This document shows, one piece after another, positions 33,358 through 43,795 of a stretch of 64,000 nucleotides of DNA. The DNA is taken from assembly GCA_033782935.1 (NCBI GenBank), contig JAWQEG010002462.1, positions 35,001 through 99,000 of the forward strand, read 5' to 3'. This stretch comes from Petrolisthes cinctipes (taxonomy: Eukaryota > Arthropoda > Malacostraca > Decapoda > Porcellanidae). The notes under the pieces are model-generated. The model was given only the letters and a program-made list of their open reading frames with translations, was not told where the DNA came from and made no database searches. The position numbers and the translations under genes are program-made. The first letter of the stretch is position 1. Each line of letters opens with the position of its first letter.

Positions 33358-35285
33358 TTAGTTACTAAGGTAGTACAGCATGTGCATTAAGCCACATATG
33401 GTTTCATTTTTTAGCCTCGTTCTCCGTGGAGTCTTTGTTAAGTTGTATTTACTGAAAAATCTCTCCACGCTTGCATTGGAAAAAGGCAATGACAATAAAA
33501 CAGAGATAACTACTTTTAAATTTGGGCAACAAGGGAGGTTGGCAGCATTTTTTTGGTTAAATACAATATTCCAGTACTGCAAGCATGGTGTCTGGCCAGT
33601 AAGCTGTTCGTTGAAGCAATGTGATCTCCATTCTTCATCAACCCCTTTTTTTTCTGCATATTTATTAATCTGCGGTATTGCTTCAAAGATATGTGCCAGT
33701 GATTTTGGTTGAAGATTGACAGCATTCATGGGATCTAGACACTGCACTAACGTATGGATGGATTCATCAAGGTTGAACCGAGCTTGTATCTAGCTGTCTT
33801 ACAGATTAAATAAGAATGTTCATACAGTTTACATAGAATACTGTCATATCATGAGTACTACTTGATATCAAATCATTCATAGTTTCCATAGCAGATATTC
33901 CTAAATATATGTTATCAGGAGACAACATGCTTGCAGAAAATAAGTGATGTTCTGGATCAAGTGCTGATACTTCACACTTCTAAACATATGGTATGCTCAT
34001 AAAATCTGAACATGTGCTTCTAAGTAATTTGCAGACTTCTTTTTTGAGGCAGTAAAAATTGGGGGTTTCAGACTGAAATTGTGTGTTGAAACTGTTGAAG
34101 TGAGCAAGGTTGTGAGACAAAATTTCCAAGTAAGCAAAGAGTAAACTTGTTGTTCAGACTTTTCAGAATCGCATCATTGCTGTCAGTTGGATCTGTGAAG
34201 GCAACCTCAGTAAGGTATAATTTAAGAGCCTCCCATTGCTCAAGTAAGCGTTTAACACAAATCTCCAATGAAAACCACCAGGTAGTCTGCCCTTGAGCTA
34301 ATATTTTGTGTGGAGCTACACCAACAAATTCCTTGAATTCTTTAAATGCATCTTGTCGCTTTGAGCTTAAACTAAAGTGTGTAAAGATGTTACGGCAAAG
34401 TTCTTCAAGGGACTTGGGTAATTTTAGGCAAGCATAGGACGCTCCAAAGCACATAAATGAATCATAAGACATGAACACTTTACTATTACAACATTTGGCA
34501 ATAAATCTTTTAAAATGGTAGCAACAGAATGCCTCCCACCCATCATGACATTTGTAGTGTCAGAACAGAATGCCACAATATTCTCTAAGGGAATCTGTTT
34601 GTTTTGCAGGGATTGTTTTAAGGCTTTAATCAGACCATCTGCAGAACTGTCATAAATCTCCACAAGATCTAAGAAAGAATTTTGCATTTTATTATCATCC
34701 CAATATTGTACTATAATGCTCATCTGTTTGGTAGTACTCCTGTCTGTCTTTTAAAAGCTCACACAGATCCTTTACCAGATGTATCCCAAAGACCTGACGG
34801 ATGACATATGATGCCCTTTGTTTTCCCAGACAGACATGTTTCAGGGCATTTTGATCAGGGAATAAATTTTTTAACAACAAGGGTTCACACAATGAAATAG
34901 GTAGGTAATTTTCCACTAAGAAGGCACAAAGTTTCAGTTCAATTTTCTTGGCAGACTTGTCTAATATATCATTACTGAGTATGAAGCTGGCGAGAGATGA
35001 ATTATTTGCATGCTGCAATGAAAGATTTTTGTGCCTCTGACTGGATGCATGTCTCATAATGTCTGATTTACTACATTGAATGTCTGAGTTACATATACTG
35101 CAATATGCTAGATGCCTAAGAGATGTTGATCTTGGAGATTTTTTTAACCATCCTGAGAACTTAGGGTCTGATATCCAACACTCTCTCCATTTTTGTTGGT
35201 ACACCTTAGACTTCACATTTGTAGGCCTACTTTTCTTCACTGTCTTTCTCGGCGTTGGTGGAGATTCGTCAGACTTATCACCCAT
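33358..35285 (-). pseudogene. hAT transposase (copy B), frameshifted and with a catalytic deletion
   Basis: The N-terminal segment (35285-34725) begins MGDKSDESPPTPRK, has a Lys/Arg/Pro-rich tail and a BED/C2H2-like finger (CSICNSD...RHASSQRH). The next frame (about 34723-34424) has RYWDD-like QYWDDNKM and FCSDTTNVMMG. The third (about 34478-34068) has KRLLEQWEALKLYL. The last (33747-33358) holds the C-terminal motif FSNASVERFFS. At the first junction the stretch that normally carries the first catalytic Asp (a DE[ST]TD-type motif in this hAT group, from memory) is missing: KDRQEYYQ is followed almost at once by SIIVQYWDD. Other breaks lie near 34450, 34080 and 33960. The protein is dead. Confidence 0.8.
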
Positions 35286-35688
35286 CTTAGAAGACAGCAC
35301 CTGTGTAAGATTTCATGAAACTAAGTGGGGCACGGATCCTTCAGTTTCTGCGCAGAACAGGAATTAGTGCAGTTACTCACAATACCAGCATGTGTTGGGA
35401 AAGGGAAGAGTTGGCTGGTCAGTTTATTTCACGGTTATCCTTGGCTATAATAAGAACAGTAGGTTAGCCCTACAGTTGATTAATACAAATTTGATAGATA
35501 GGTCAACCAAGGTTTGTTTGTGAGTTAAGAACTTAAGATATAGCCCAAAGTTTTCAACCTTTTTGTGCCCATGTCCCACTTTAGCATCCCCAAATACTCA
35601 TGGCCCCCTATTCCCTTCAGAATTGTGTAATGGTAATAATAACCTCATTACAAAGCATAAAACAATATAAAGCAAAACATTTTAAGCT

Positions 35689-36446
35689 AATATTGCGATT
35701 ATCTGCGCCGGCGAACTACTGGTTAGCTAGGTTAGGTTGGGTTAGGTAGGGTTCGGTTTCCTTTATCAATATTCAGTGGAATTATCTTGTGGAAATGTAT
35801 TCTTTGATAGATATTTCAATTTTAAGATGCAACATTTCTGTAGCGGAGGGATGAACTGAGGTCGGGCGGACAGTGTTACCAGATCTCCTTGGCGAAATAA
35901 CGAAAGGGCCTATATGCAGTTGTGTATATTACGCCTGACCCACCCAATCGGTATACTTTTAACTACTATCCACAGAATCTAATTTATTTCTAAAGCTCCC
36001 GAAGAACACTAGGTTTGGTCCCGAAAGACATTATGTTAGGTTCCGAAGGTAGCCACAGTTTAGGTTAAGTTAGGTCAGGTTATTTCATCTGGTGATCAAA
36101 AAAATAATTATCCCAATATAATATTATTGAGTTTCCCACCCAATTGGGCTACTTATTGTACATTCTTCATACGATTTCCCAAGTGTGTACAAATTAGCCT
36201 AAAACTTGGAAGTATCCCTGTATCTGGCAACACTGTATGCAGAGGCGGGAAATCGGGACCAAGCTAGGAAAGCCGCACTCCCGTTTCAAAGTAAATTCAT
36301 ACAAAAGTAAATACATACAAATAATATTAATTCTTTTTACATATTTCCACAAAAGAAAACAGTTTACAAAATAAAAAGGGAAAGGAAACGGGCGATTTCG
36401 GTTCCCAGAAAGTGTGAAAATCGAGGACGCAGATAATCGCAATATT
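35689..36446. mobile_element. 0.76-kb TIR element in the hAT intron
   Basis: AATATTGCGATTATCTGCG at 35689-35707 is repeated as its exact complement at 36428-36446 (19 of 19). The interior carries no transposase. Contains TTAGGTTGGGTTAGG near 35733 and the nested CAGTGTTACC element. Absent from the matching intron of hAT copy A, which supports insertion. Confidence 0.7.
35871..36235. repeat. hAT-like MITE, 365 bp
   Basis: Starts CAGTGTTACCAGAT and ends ATCTGGCAACACTG, a 14-bp inverted pair with one mismatch. The flanking 8-mers (CGGGCGGA and TATGCAGA) do not match well. Nested in the 35689-36446 element. Confidence 0.65.
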
Positions 36447-36659
36447 TACCACATTTTATTTACTATACTTCTTCATTTATGATAAGATTAAGTACTGGCA
36501 TGCATTTACTTCAAGTTACTCTTGTGCATTGTAATCAAAATTCAAACTACTTCAAATTACTTTTTATCATTTATTGACATAAACACTGCCCTGTATTTCA
36601 TCATCATCATCAAACAAAGCACTGTCATGCATTCATTGTTAATAAATCTTATGCACTTA

Positions 36660-37133
36660 AATACACTTATGTCTCGGTTTTCATCCCTACACCATCATGG
36701 TACTGGTAGCCTACGGCGAATTTATATATTTCAGCACATAGAGCATTTAGAACTGATAGTGACGTTGTCTGTGAATGAATATTATCACTGTATATTACTG
36801 AGTATAAAAAAAATTCAAAAAAATTAACGGAAGTGGTAAATTCACTATTTGTTTTCGACCTTATTGATAAGGATATATTACAAAGTGCTAGTTATAATTA
36901 TTTACCTGAATAAAGCTGACACAAACACTATCGGCTTTCCCACAGGTTTAGTTGTCTGAGGACAAGTAGCGTTCACTTGTAAATAACTAAATATTTAAGG
37001 CCGCCATCCGATGACCGGTCCTCACACACTGTACTGCACTCACTGTGTGGCACGTGTAGCCAGGCACGGCAGGCAGTTCACGTGTAAATAACTAAATATT
37101 TAAGGCCGCCATCCGCTGACTGCTCCTCACACA
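36660..37133 (-). other. hAT copy B first exon and leader, with an internal duplication
   Basis: Homologous to 9370-9800 inverted. The donor complement near 36904 (TTACCTGAATAAAG) matches GTAAAT at 9571. A block of about 105 bp with AACTAAATATTTAAGGCCGC and CTCACACACTGTACTGC is duplicated (about 36978 and 37083); the second unit is cut by the P-like element. Confidence 0.7.
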
Positions 37134-37298
37134 CTGTACTGCAAGGCCGCTTGAAGAGTAGGTCTTCCCGCGTCTGTCTCTAAACTCGTCCTACCCCGAG
37201 CATGACGTCAGACTGAAGAGAGACAGGATTGGTGACTCCCCTCACCTCACCTCACATCACCTTCACCCAATCAGACCCACGTATTCTCACTCACACTC

Positions 37299-37525
37299 AC
37301 AGCCGTTTTCTCAGTCCCTCGGACGGCGCGCTCGGGCGCCCGAGCCCGAGCCTCGGACGCTAGCGCCCGAGAGTGGGTATTCGATTTCTCAGTCAGTCCG
37401 AGAGCCCTCCGAGCCTCGTATCCCAGCACGCGAGTGGACTGGTGAGGGTTGGCAACATTGCTCGGGCAGCCTGCGGTGGTTGGTAATGCTTACAGGTCAA
37501 ATGTAAACAAACCACCTTCATCACC
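37299..37525 (+). promoter_or_regulatory. CpG-rich upstream region of the Myb/SANT gene
   Basis: 37318-37440 is the most GC/CpG-rich stretch for many kilobases, with the palindromic GCTCGGGCGCCCGAGC and repeated TTCTCAGTC...TCCGAG words. It lies just before the first Met of the Myb/SANT exon, so a promoter role is plausible but unproven. GCCGTTTTCTCAGTC...CTCGGAC here is mirrored at 46336-46362, so it may instead be a transposon end. Confidence 0.3.
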
Positions 37526-38057
37526 ATGGCAACCAGATGTACACCACTGAACTTGGAGCAGAAGTTGTTCCTAGCGACCTTGATTACACACCATCCTATA
37601 ATAAATTCAAAGAAAGGAGACTATAATGGTATTCTTCAGTGGAAGAAAGCATGGAAGGAAGTGGAGAAACAATACAACATCCACTTCTTCATATGTGAAA
37701 GGAAGACAGACAAGTAGCTGAAACGATCCTGGGAATGGATTCGAAGAAAGTAAGTCTAATTTATCATAAGAGCACAGTTATATAGTTATTCTGTTACTTT
37801 TATACCAAAGTATGTTGTTCTATATAATTGTCCTTGTCTTAAGACTAATGATGGTGTGAGGTAACCAACCAGGTGAGTTAACAGACCCACTGGCCTACTG
37901 GTACCAAATGTAACCCCATACTTTGTCCCAATTGTAAGTTAATTCATGAATCCTAGGGTAATATTGCAACAACCTCTGCTTGTTTTGTTGGTTGTAAGGG
38001 TGATATTTTTCATAGCTGGCACATATTAGGTCTCAGATAGAGTTTCACAAGAGGCCC

Positions 38058-38220
38058 TGATGGAGGTCTAAGTATATGCAGGCTCAAGTCACCACTTTAT
38101 TGTTGTAGAGTAACAGGATAAGTTCCTTACAGAGTGACGGGAGCCCGGGAACTGAGATAGACTCGTGGTTCAGCGTATGGCTCGCTTGCTTGCTCAGTTA
38201 CCAGATGCTCACATCCTACA
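38058..38220 (-). repeat. 3' LTR of the Ty3-type element
   Basis: 163 bp. On the minus strand it starts TGTAGGATGTGAGC and ends CCTCCATCA. The sole difference from the 5' LTR seen is CAGCGTATGG here against CAGCATATGG. The polypurine tract (TTTTGGGGGGGGAGT on the minus strand) abuts it at 38221-38235. Confidence 0.92.
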
Positions 38221-38708
38221 ACTCCCCCCCCAAAAGATTATGTTTTGCAAACTTTGCACAAACAACTGTGATAGCACCTTCAAATGAAAAGGGATATTTA
38301 TTATGACAAGTTTGGTGCTGTATGAAAGACACACTCTGCTGTGTCGTGAGATAAATGTTAAGATCTAATATGAAACATACATGAAATAATAATACTGTAA
38401 ATATAATAACATATGAGACAACAATAAAATTATACCAAATCATACACGCATTAATGGAAATGACACTCTGCTGTGTCGTGAGTTAGTTAACATAACACAA
38501 TAATGTAATAAATATAAAGTAATAGATATGACATGAAATAGTAATGCAAAATTATAACATGAAACAATGTGAAAGAAACAGAAAGAAAAAAAAAAATATA
38601 TATATATATATATATATGTGTATATGTATATATGTGCGTGTATGTACGTGTGTGTGTATGTGTATGTACGTGTGTGTGTGTATGTACGTATGTGTGTGTG
38701 TATACAGT

Positions 38709-41700
38709 TTATACAATATAATCATCCAGCCATCGTGGGGGGCGTGGTTTCCTTTTACCAGGGGAGCGCGGTGGTGATAGTGGCTGAGGGGTGGGTGTTA
38801 ACGATACGAGCTCATCCATTAGCTGGCTGTCGTCACCCTGCCTGTCAAACGTTGTTGGCGCATTGCATGGCCTGAGATGTTCTCTTGTCCTGAGGGATAT
38901 TCTGCCACTGCCTTGTAGCCTAATGAGGTACTGTCTGTTGCCCTTACTCTCCACCACTGTCCCTGTTCTGTTCCATGTCTTGGTATGCTGATCCTGCACA
39001 AGCACACTGCTGCCTGGGGCAAGGGGAAGTCGTTGACGGGTGTTGCCACGCTGTTGTATTATCTTTTCATGTTGCTGTCCTATCTGTCGTTCCCGTTGAC
39101 GTAGTGTTTGCCCCCAGAACTTGTTGACCATGAGCTTTTGTGTGATTGTCGGCACCCCATCACGCAACTGTCGGCCTGTTGCCAACTGCGCCGGTGACTT
39201 GTTGATATCCCGCAAGGGCGTGTTGTGGTATTGCATGAGGGCCAGTGTCGCTTTGTCGGTGTCCAGGTTACCGTCTGCACCAATATTACCACGCAGCACT
39301 CTCTTTGCCGATTTTACAGCCGCTTCCGCTCTACCGTTTGACTGTGGGTAATATGCGGATGACACTCGTGTCTTCACTCCCCATTTTTTAAGGAACACTT
39401 TCATTTCCTCACTCACCAAGTTAGTTCCCCCATCCATTGACAATTCCTCTGGTGCACCCCACCGTGAGAAGTGTCGACGTAGTTTGTCCTGGATTACGTT
39501 TGAGGTAACGTGGTTGTCCAAGTGTGATATCTCCAGCCAACCAGTCAACCGGTCCGCATATACTAAGTAGTTGTGTCCCTCCAGTTGACATATGTCCACT
39601 ACCGTCTGCTGAAAGGGGTATAGCGGAGGTGGCGTGAGCAGCAGCGGCTCTGGTGGCTGGGATGGCGAGTGTGTGTTGCACGTCTGGCATGACGACCGAT
39701 GGTGACTTAAATCTCCCTCGATGCCCGGCCAGTATACCGCCTGCCGTGCTCTCCTTAACATTGAATCGACCCCCTGATGGCCAGCATGCAGATTCGCTGC
39801 CACTTGTTGGCGCAAACTCTCAGGGACCACTAGGCGTGGGTGATTCTGGTCGTATGTGTAAGTCACCAGACCTCTTGACACCCCTAGCCTCTCTCTGCCA
39901 CTGTAGTACTGCCTGAGGCATGCAATCTCTTGAGCCCTCTGGGGATGCCAGTCCCCAGCCAGCACTCTCGCTATCAACAGCTGATATACAGGGTCGTCCT
40001 GTGATGCTTGGAGCACCATGTCCTCATCAAGGGTGAGGCTGTCACTGAGGTCCAGATTTGCCACCACTGCTGCTGCCATAGCTGCTGCCAAATCTTCTCC
40101 TTGTTCCTCGTCTGTGGCGTCAGGTGGCGTTTTCATGGAGGGGTATCTTGACAGAAAATCCGCTGCACAATTCCTTTTGCCTGGTAGGTAGCGCATGGTG
40201 AACTGGTATTGCAGGGTTTGCTCCTTGAGGCGGAACAGGCGTGGATTTACGATGTCTGTGAGAGCCTTATTACTCAGTAATCCCACCAGAGGGCGATGGT
40301 CAGTTACCAGTACTAGGTTAGGACAGCCCAACAGGAAGAGACGTGCTTTTCTGAGACACCAAGCCACTGCAAGGGCCTCTCCCTCTATTGGTGCATATCC
40401 TGCCTCAGCCGCGGTGAGATGACGGCTGCCACAGAGGGCTAGGCGCCACCCTCCCCTAAAGCAGAACGGGGAATCGGCGGATACGCAGAGGCAGTATTGT
40501 TGGAGAACGACAAATCCTATTCCCTCCTTACTCCAGTCGGTGATTGCCGCCATAGGCCTTGTTCTATCATAGTACGCTAGTCCATCCTTGGCCAGCTGAC
40601 AAATGGTTTCCTTTGCTTGTGCTAGTTTCTGCCGTAGTTGTTCATCCCAATAAACCTTACTTCCTGTAGGCTTCTTCAGGAGGTCTCTGAATGGTGTCAT
40701 TACTGGCGCTGCTGCCAGGAATGGTGCCAGCTGGTTGACAAAACCAAACCATGACCTTATGTCTGTGATTGTGGGCTGTGATGGCACGGTGAAGTTTCTT
40801 ATAGCCACCAGCCTGTCCTCTGTTGGTCTGTATTCCTCCCATCCGAGGTGGAAGCCCACAAATTCCACCTCGCGTTTGCAGAATCTGAATTTCTCCGGTT
40901 TTAGAGTTATCCCCTTCTTTGCACACAATTCGAGAAAATCGTATGTGTGCCAAAATGCACCCTCGACACTGGAGTCGTATAGGAGGGTGTCGTCAACACA
41001 TTTGTGCTTGCGTGGGAAGTCAGTCACAGCGTCGTCGAACCTTTTCGTGTATGCATCCGTTGCAGAACAGTGCCCCATTGGTGTCCGGCAGTACTGGTAG
41101 CGTCCCCATGGCGTTATAAATGTTGTCAGGTGTCTGCTGTCCTTGTCCAACTCGACTTGGTGGAATCCCCAGTGAGCATCAGCTACTGTCTTAAATGAAT
41201 GTGGGGGTACATCCGAAACCATATCAAATGGTGCCGGAGTGTGATGCGTCTCCCTGAGGCAGCATGAGTTCAGTTTCTGGAAATCTACGGTTCTCCTTGG
41301 TTTTCCCGACTTTTTCGCTACTACTACCATTCTTGCACACCACTCATTGGCCTCTCCTGCAGGCACTTGACGGAGCACTCCTCTCTTAACATCCTCATCA
41401 AGTTGTTTCTTTACCTCAGTCTCCCAGTGTTTCGGGACGGACGCTGGAGTAAAGCAGGTATGGGGCCGCGCTCCCTCCTTGAGATGAATGCAATGAGGAG
41501 GGCCCTCCATCACTCGGAGTGGGTAGCTTTCGGTGTTGAATGTTGTGGTTGAGAACTGCCCTAGTAGCCACTCCTCGAGTCGTGCAACGTTTTCCTCGAG
41601 TGGTTTAAAGGGCATAGAGGTTGGCCTCTCAGGAATGTCACTCCCCATATTCCCTTCAATAGCCGCACCAGCAACCATTGGCACTAGCTTATGAAAATCT

Positions 41701-43049
41701 GGGTGAACAATTCCAAGCTCCTTGCATGCAGTAAGCGACAAGTACATGCGCTCAACTGATTTAATGAAATACACTTCCTGCATCGTAGAGCATTCGCCTA
41801 AACTGATACGACATACTGCAGCTCCTAAGCTGGTAAGGGGAATTTTCGCTAGATCTCTAATGCCAGCCCGACGCAATAATTGCGCAGGCTTTAGATCTAA
41901 CACAGACAACAATTTGGGGCCAGCAACGCACACCTGAGCCCCTGTATCAGCAATGGCATCTACTTTTTGCACTACACCACTTACTTTTGCAGTGACCATC
42001 ACACTCACAGTCGGCTCGGGCAACAGGGATGCCGCACCAACCTCAACACTGCTTATCATTACCTCCTCCCTTGTTTTCACTGATTTACACACTTTCTTTA
42101 GATGCCCTTTCTTACCACATGCATTACACTTACGGTTGTACGCAGGGCATGCCATTCTGTCTAAGACATGCCACTGGCCACAATAATAACACTGCCCAGA
42201 CACTTTGTTATGTAACTTTTCGGTAGCGGTGCTGCGGTTAGTGTTTTTGGCGGCGGGTGGTTGGTGGCGTGAGGCAGCCACCAGTGGCTCCTCCTCTGTG
42301 ACGTCATCTACAATGACGTCAGACCCCGCCACCGTTCTCTCTCGTTCAAACCTGTTGGCGTCACGCTGGGCTGCTTCAAATGATGAACAAAAATTTCTGA
42401 GGCTGTCAATGTCCGTATAAGTGTCACACCGACGGAACACTTCTTGTTTGAGGGCAGAATCATGTAGGCCCACCATAACTTTGCGTATGAGCATGTACTC
42501 AGATAGATTTTCTCTGCACCCGGGGCACTGGAACCCACAGTCCACCGCCTCCTGAGCACACCTGTTTATGTACACACTCACTGACTCACCCGGTTTTTGA
42601 CGGGCGTTGAAGAAGTCGGACCATCTCACGGCCTGGTTTGATGTTTGCAACACTAGCTTACTAATAGCATCCAGCGCCTCACTGGGTTGCATAGCCTCCC
42701 ACTGGTTCCTGTCAAACCTTGCATCCACGGCACACTGCAGGTCGGGGGCACAGAGTAGTCGGATATGGAGCACTGCCTCCTCATCCGGCCAGCCAGCCAG
42801 CCGCAGCCATGTCTCTATTGAGCGTCGCCACGTTCTAAATCCTGCCGCCGTCATCTCCATCTCGCACTTGTTGGGGGTGGCGCCAGCAGGAAGCCTACTG
42901 CCGGCGGATGTACGTTGCGTGGCCAGCGACGCCATGTTAGATAACAAGCCGGTTAACTCAGGACCCGTCACGTTGAGTGTAGGGCGTCGTGGAGTCCTTG
43001 GCCTGCCTCCCCGGGGCGTGGCGTATCTTGGGCGGTTTGCAGTTGCCAT
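38709..43049 (-). CDS. gag-pol polyprotein of the Ty3-type element, one open ORF
   Basis: About 1446 residues from MATANRPRYATPRGG to RWLDDYIV. This Met is preferred because the frame upstream (to 43121) runs into the LTR. Order: capsid region; two zinc knuckles (CYYCGQWH and CNACGKKGHLKKVC, about 42200-42090); protease DTGAQV (about 41945); reverse transcriptase with CVDD at about 40990-41000 in place of the usual YxDD; RNase H (ITDWSKEG near 40545 and TDHRPL); integrase with HHCC (about 39800-39690), then D in VVDICQLEG, D in SMDGGTNL and E in SNGRAEAA; a GPY-like C-terminus. Gag and pol share one frame, so no frameshift is needed. All catalytic acids expected are present. Functionality untested. 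Confidence 0.9.
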   Translation of the reverse strand: MATANRPRYATPRGGRPRTPRRPTLNVTGPELTGLLSNMASLATQRTSAGSRLPAGATPNKCEMEMTAAGFRTWRRSIETWLRLAGWPDEEAVLHIRLLCAPDLQCAVDARFDRNQWEAMQPSEALDAISKLVLQTSNQAVRWSDFFNARQKPGESVSVYINRCAQEAVDCGFQCPGCRENLSEYMLIRKVMVGLHDSALKQEVFRRCDTYTDIDSLRNFCSSFEAAQRDANRFERERTVAGSDVIVDDVTEEEPLVAASRHQPPAAKNTNRSTATEKLHNKVSGQCYYCGQWHVLDRMACPAYNRKCNACGKKGHLKKVCKSVKTREEVMISSVEVGAASLLPEPTVSVMVTAKVSGVVQKVDAIADTGAQVCVAGPKLLSVLDLKPAQLLRRAGIRDLAKIPLTSLGAAVCRISLGECSTMQEVYFIKSVERMYLSLTACKELGIVHPDFHKLVPMVAGAAIEGNMGSDIPERPTSMPFKPLEENVARLEEWLLGQFSTTTFNTESYPLRVMEGPPHCIHLKEGARPHTCFTPASVPKHWETEVKKQLDEDVKRGVLRQVPAGEANEWCARMVVVAKKSGKPRRTVDFQKLNSCCLRETHHTPAPFDMVSDVPPHSFKTVADAHWGFHQVELDKDSRHLTTFITPWGRYQYCRTPMGHCSATDAYTKRFDDAVTDFPRKHKCVDDTLLYDSSVEGAFWHTYDFLELCAKKGITLKPEKFRFCKREVEFVGFHLGWEEYRPTEDRLVAIRNFTVPSQPTITDIRSWFGFVNQLAPFLAAAPVMTPFRDLLKKPTGSKVYWDEQLRQKLAQAKETICQLAKDGLAYYDRTRPMAAITDWSKEGIGFVVLQQYCLCVSADSPFCFRGGWRLALCGSRHLTAAEAGYAPIEGEALAVAWCLRKARLFLLGCPNLVLVTDHRPLVGLLSNKALTDIVNPRLFRLKEQTLQYQFTMRYLPGKRNCAADFLSRYPSMKTPPDATDEEQGEDLAAAMAAAVVANLDLSDSLTLDEDMVLQASQDDPVYQLLIARVLAGDWHPQRAQEIACLRQYYSGRERLGVSRGLVTYTYDQNHPRLVVPESLRQQVAANLHAGHQGVDSMLRRARQAVYWPGIEGDLSHHRSSCQTCNTHSPSQPPEPLLLTPPPLYPFQQTVVDICQLEGHNYLVYADRLTGWLEISHLDNHVTSNVIQDKLRRHFSRWGAPEELSMDGGTNLVSEEMKVFLKKWGVKTRVSSAYYPQSNGRAEAAVKSAKRVLRGNIGADGNLDTDKATLALMQYHNTPLRDINKSPAQLATGRQLRDGVPTITQKLMVNKFWGQTLRQRERQIGQQHEKIIQQRGNTRQRLPLAPGSSVLVQDQHTKTWNRTGTVVESKGNRQYLIRLQGSGRISLRTREHLRPCNAPTTFDRQGDDSQLMDELVSLTPTPQPLSPPRSPGKRKPRPPRWLDDYIV

Positions 43050-43076
43050 TCTAGATGTAGGTATGTATACGAGCTC

Positions 43077-43091
43077 CCTCTCACTGCGCCA
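43077..43091 (-). promoter_or_regulatory. Primer-binding site of the Ty3-type element
   Basis: Directly inside the 5' LTR the minus strand reads TGGCGCAGTGAGAGG. TGGCGC starts are usual for tRNA-primed Ty3 elements; which tRNA is not determined. Confidence 0.6.
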
Positions 43092-43254
43092 TGATGGAGG
43101 TCTAAGTATATGCAGGCTCAAGTCACCACTTTATTGTTGTAGAGTAACAGGATAAGTTCCTTACAGAGTGACGGGAGCCCGGGAACTGAGATAGACTCGT
43201 GGTTCAGCATATGGCTCGCTTGCTTGCTCAGTTACCAGATGCTCACATCCTACA
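43092..43254 (-). repeat. 5' LTR of the Ty3-type element
   Basis: Matches 38058-38220 over 162 of 163 positions by eye. Carries the promoter for the minus-strand element; no TATA box is obvious. Confidence 0.92.
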
Positions 43255-43259
43255 GGCCC

Positions 43260-43795
43260 AAATGGCATTTCTAATTAACAATGCTTGAATGTTTCAAAAT
43301 TTATAATTTTTCATGCATGATCTTATTTGCTGATATAGATTTAATAAATTTATAGGATAATCTCAGAAATCATGCCACCTCATGTATTTAAATGAAAATT
43401 GGCAAACTTATACTTCACATTATGCACTATATTATCATGAAGGATTTAGTTGTTGGTCTTGCTCACTTAAGCAATGAAATAGGTCATAAATGTATCTCTT
43501 GATCAGCAGATAACATTTGGTCCGTACCGAAGAATGCCAAGGTTAGGTCCAGATTAGGTAAGATCAATTTATTCCTAATTTGTGTATTTTCCCACATCCA
43601 AAACCCATAAATTCCCAGGCTCTACCATAAGATTGTAGGAGTAGGAGAAGGGTGGCAGAAGGATTATAATACATAATTTTTCACAAGTAGTTCTTAAAAT
43701 AAAACCAAACACACAAATGGATGGATGTGTGATTCCATAGTTTTACTCCTAAATTCTTGTCATTTCTCTAATTGGATTATCTTCTCTTTCACAGA
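43260..43795 (+). other. Intron remainder of the Myb/SANT gene
   Basis: Continues the intron interrupted by the LTR element. No exon recognised. The acceptor is TTCTCTTTCACAG, ending at 43795. Confidence 0.5.

Larger units (their letters stand above)
38058..43254 (-). mobile_element. Ty3-type LTR retrotransposon, intact and young
   Basis: Two 163-bp LTRs, TG...CA bounded, differ at one visible base. GGCCC at 38053-38057 and 43255-43259 is the 5-bp target duplication. Minus-strand order: 5' LTR (43254-43092), primer-binding site, one long gag-pol ORF, polypurine tract just before the 3' LTR (38220-38058). Protein order PR-RT-RNase H-integrase places it in Ty3. No envelope-like ORF. Open ORF plus near identical LTRs mean a recent insertion that might still be competent. 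Confidence 0.92.

Noticed and set aside
35863..36243. 8-bp target duplication for the CAGTGTTACC MITE
   Set aside because: Flanking 8-mers agree at only about half the positions, so no duplication is claimed.
42607..43155. Plus-strand 182-residue frame
   Set aside because: Antisense shadow of the gag region of the Ty3-type element; no motif.
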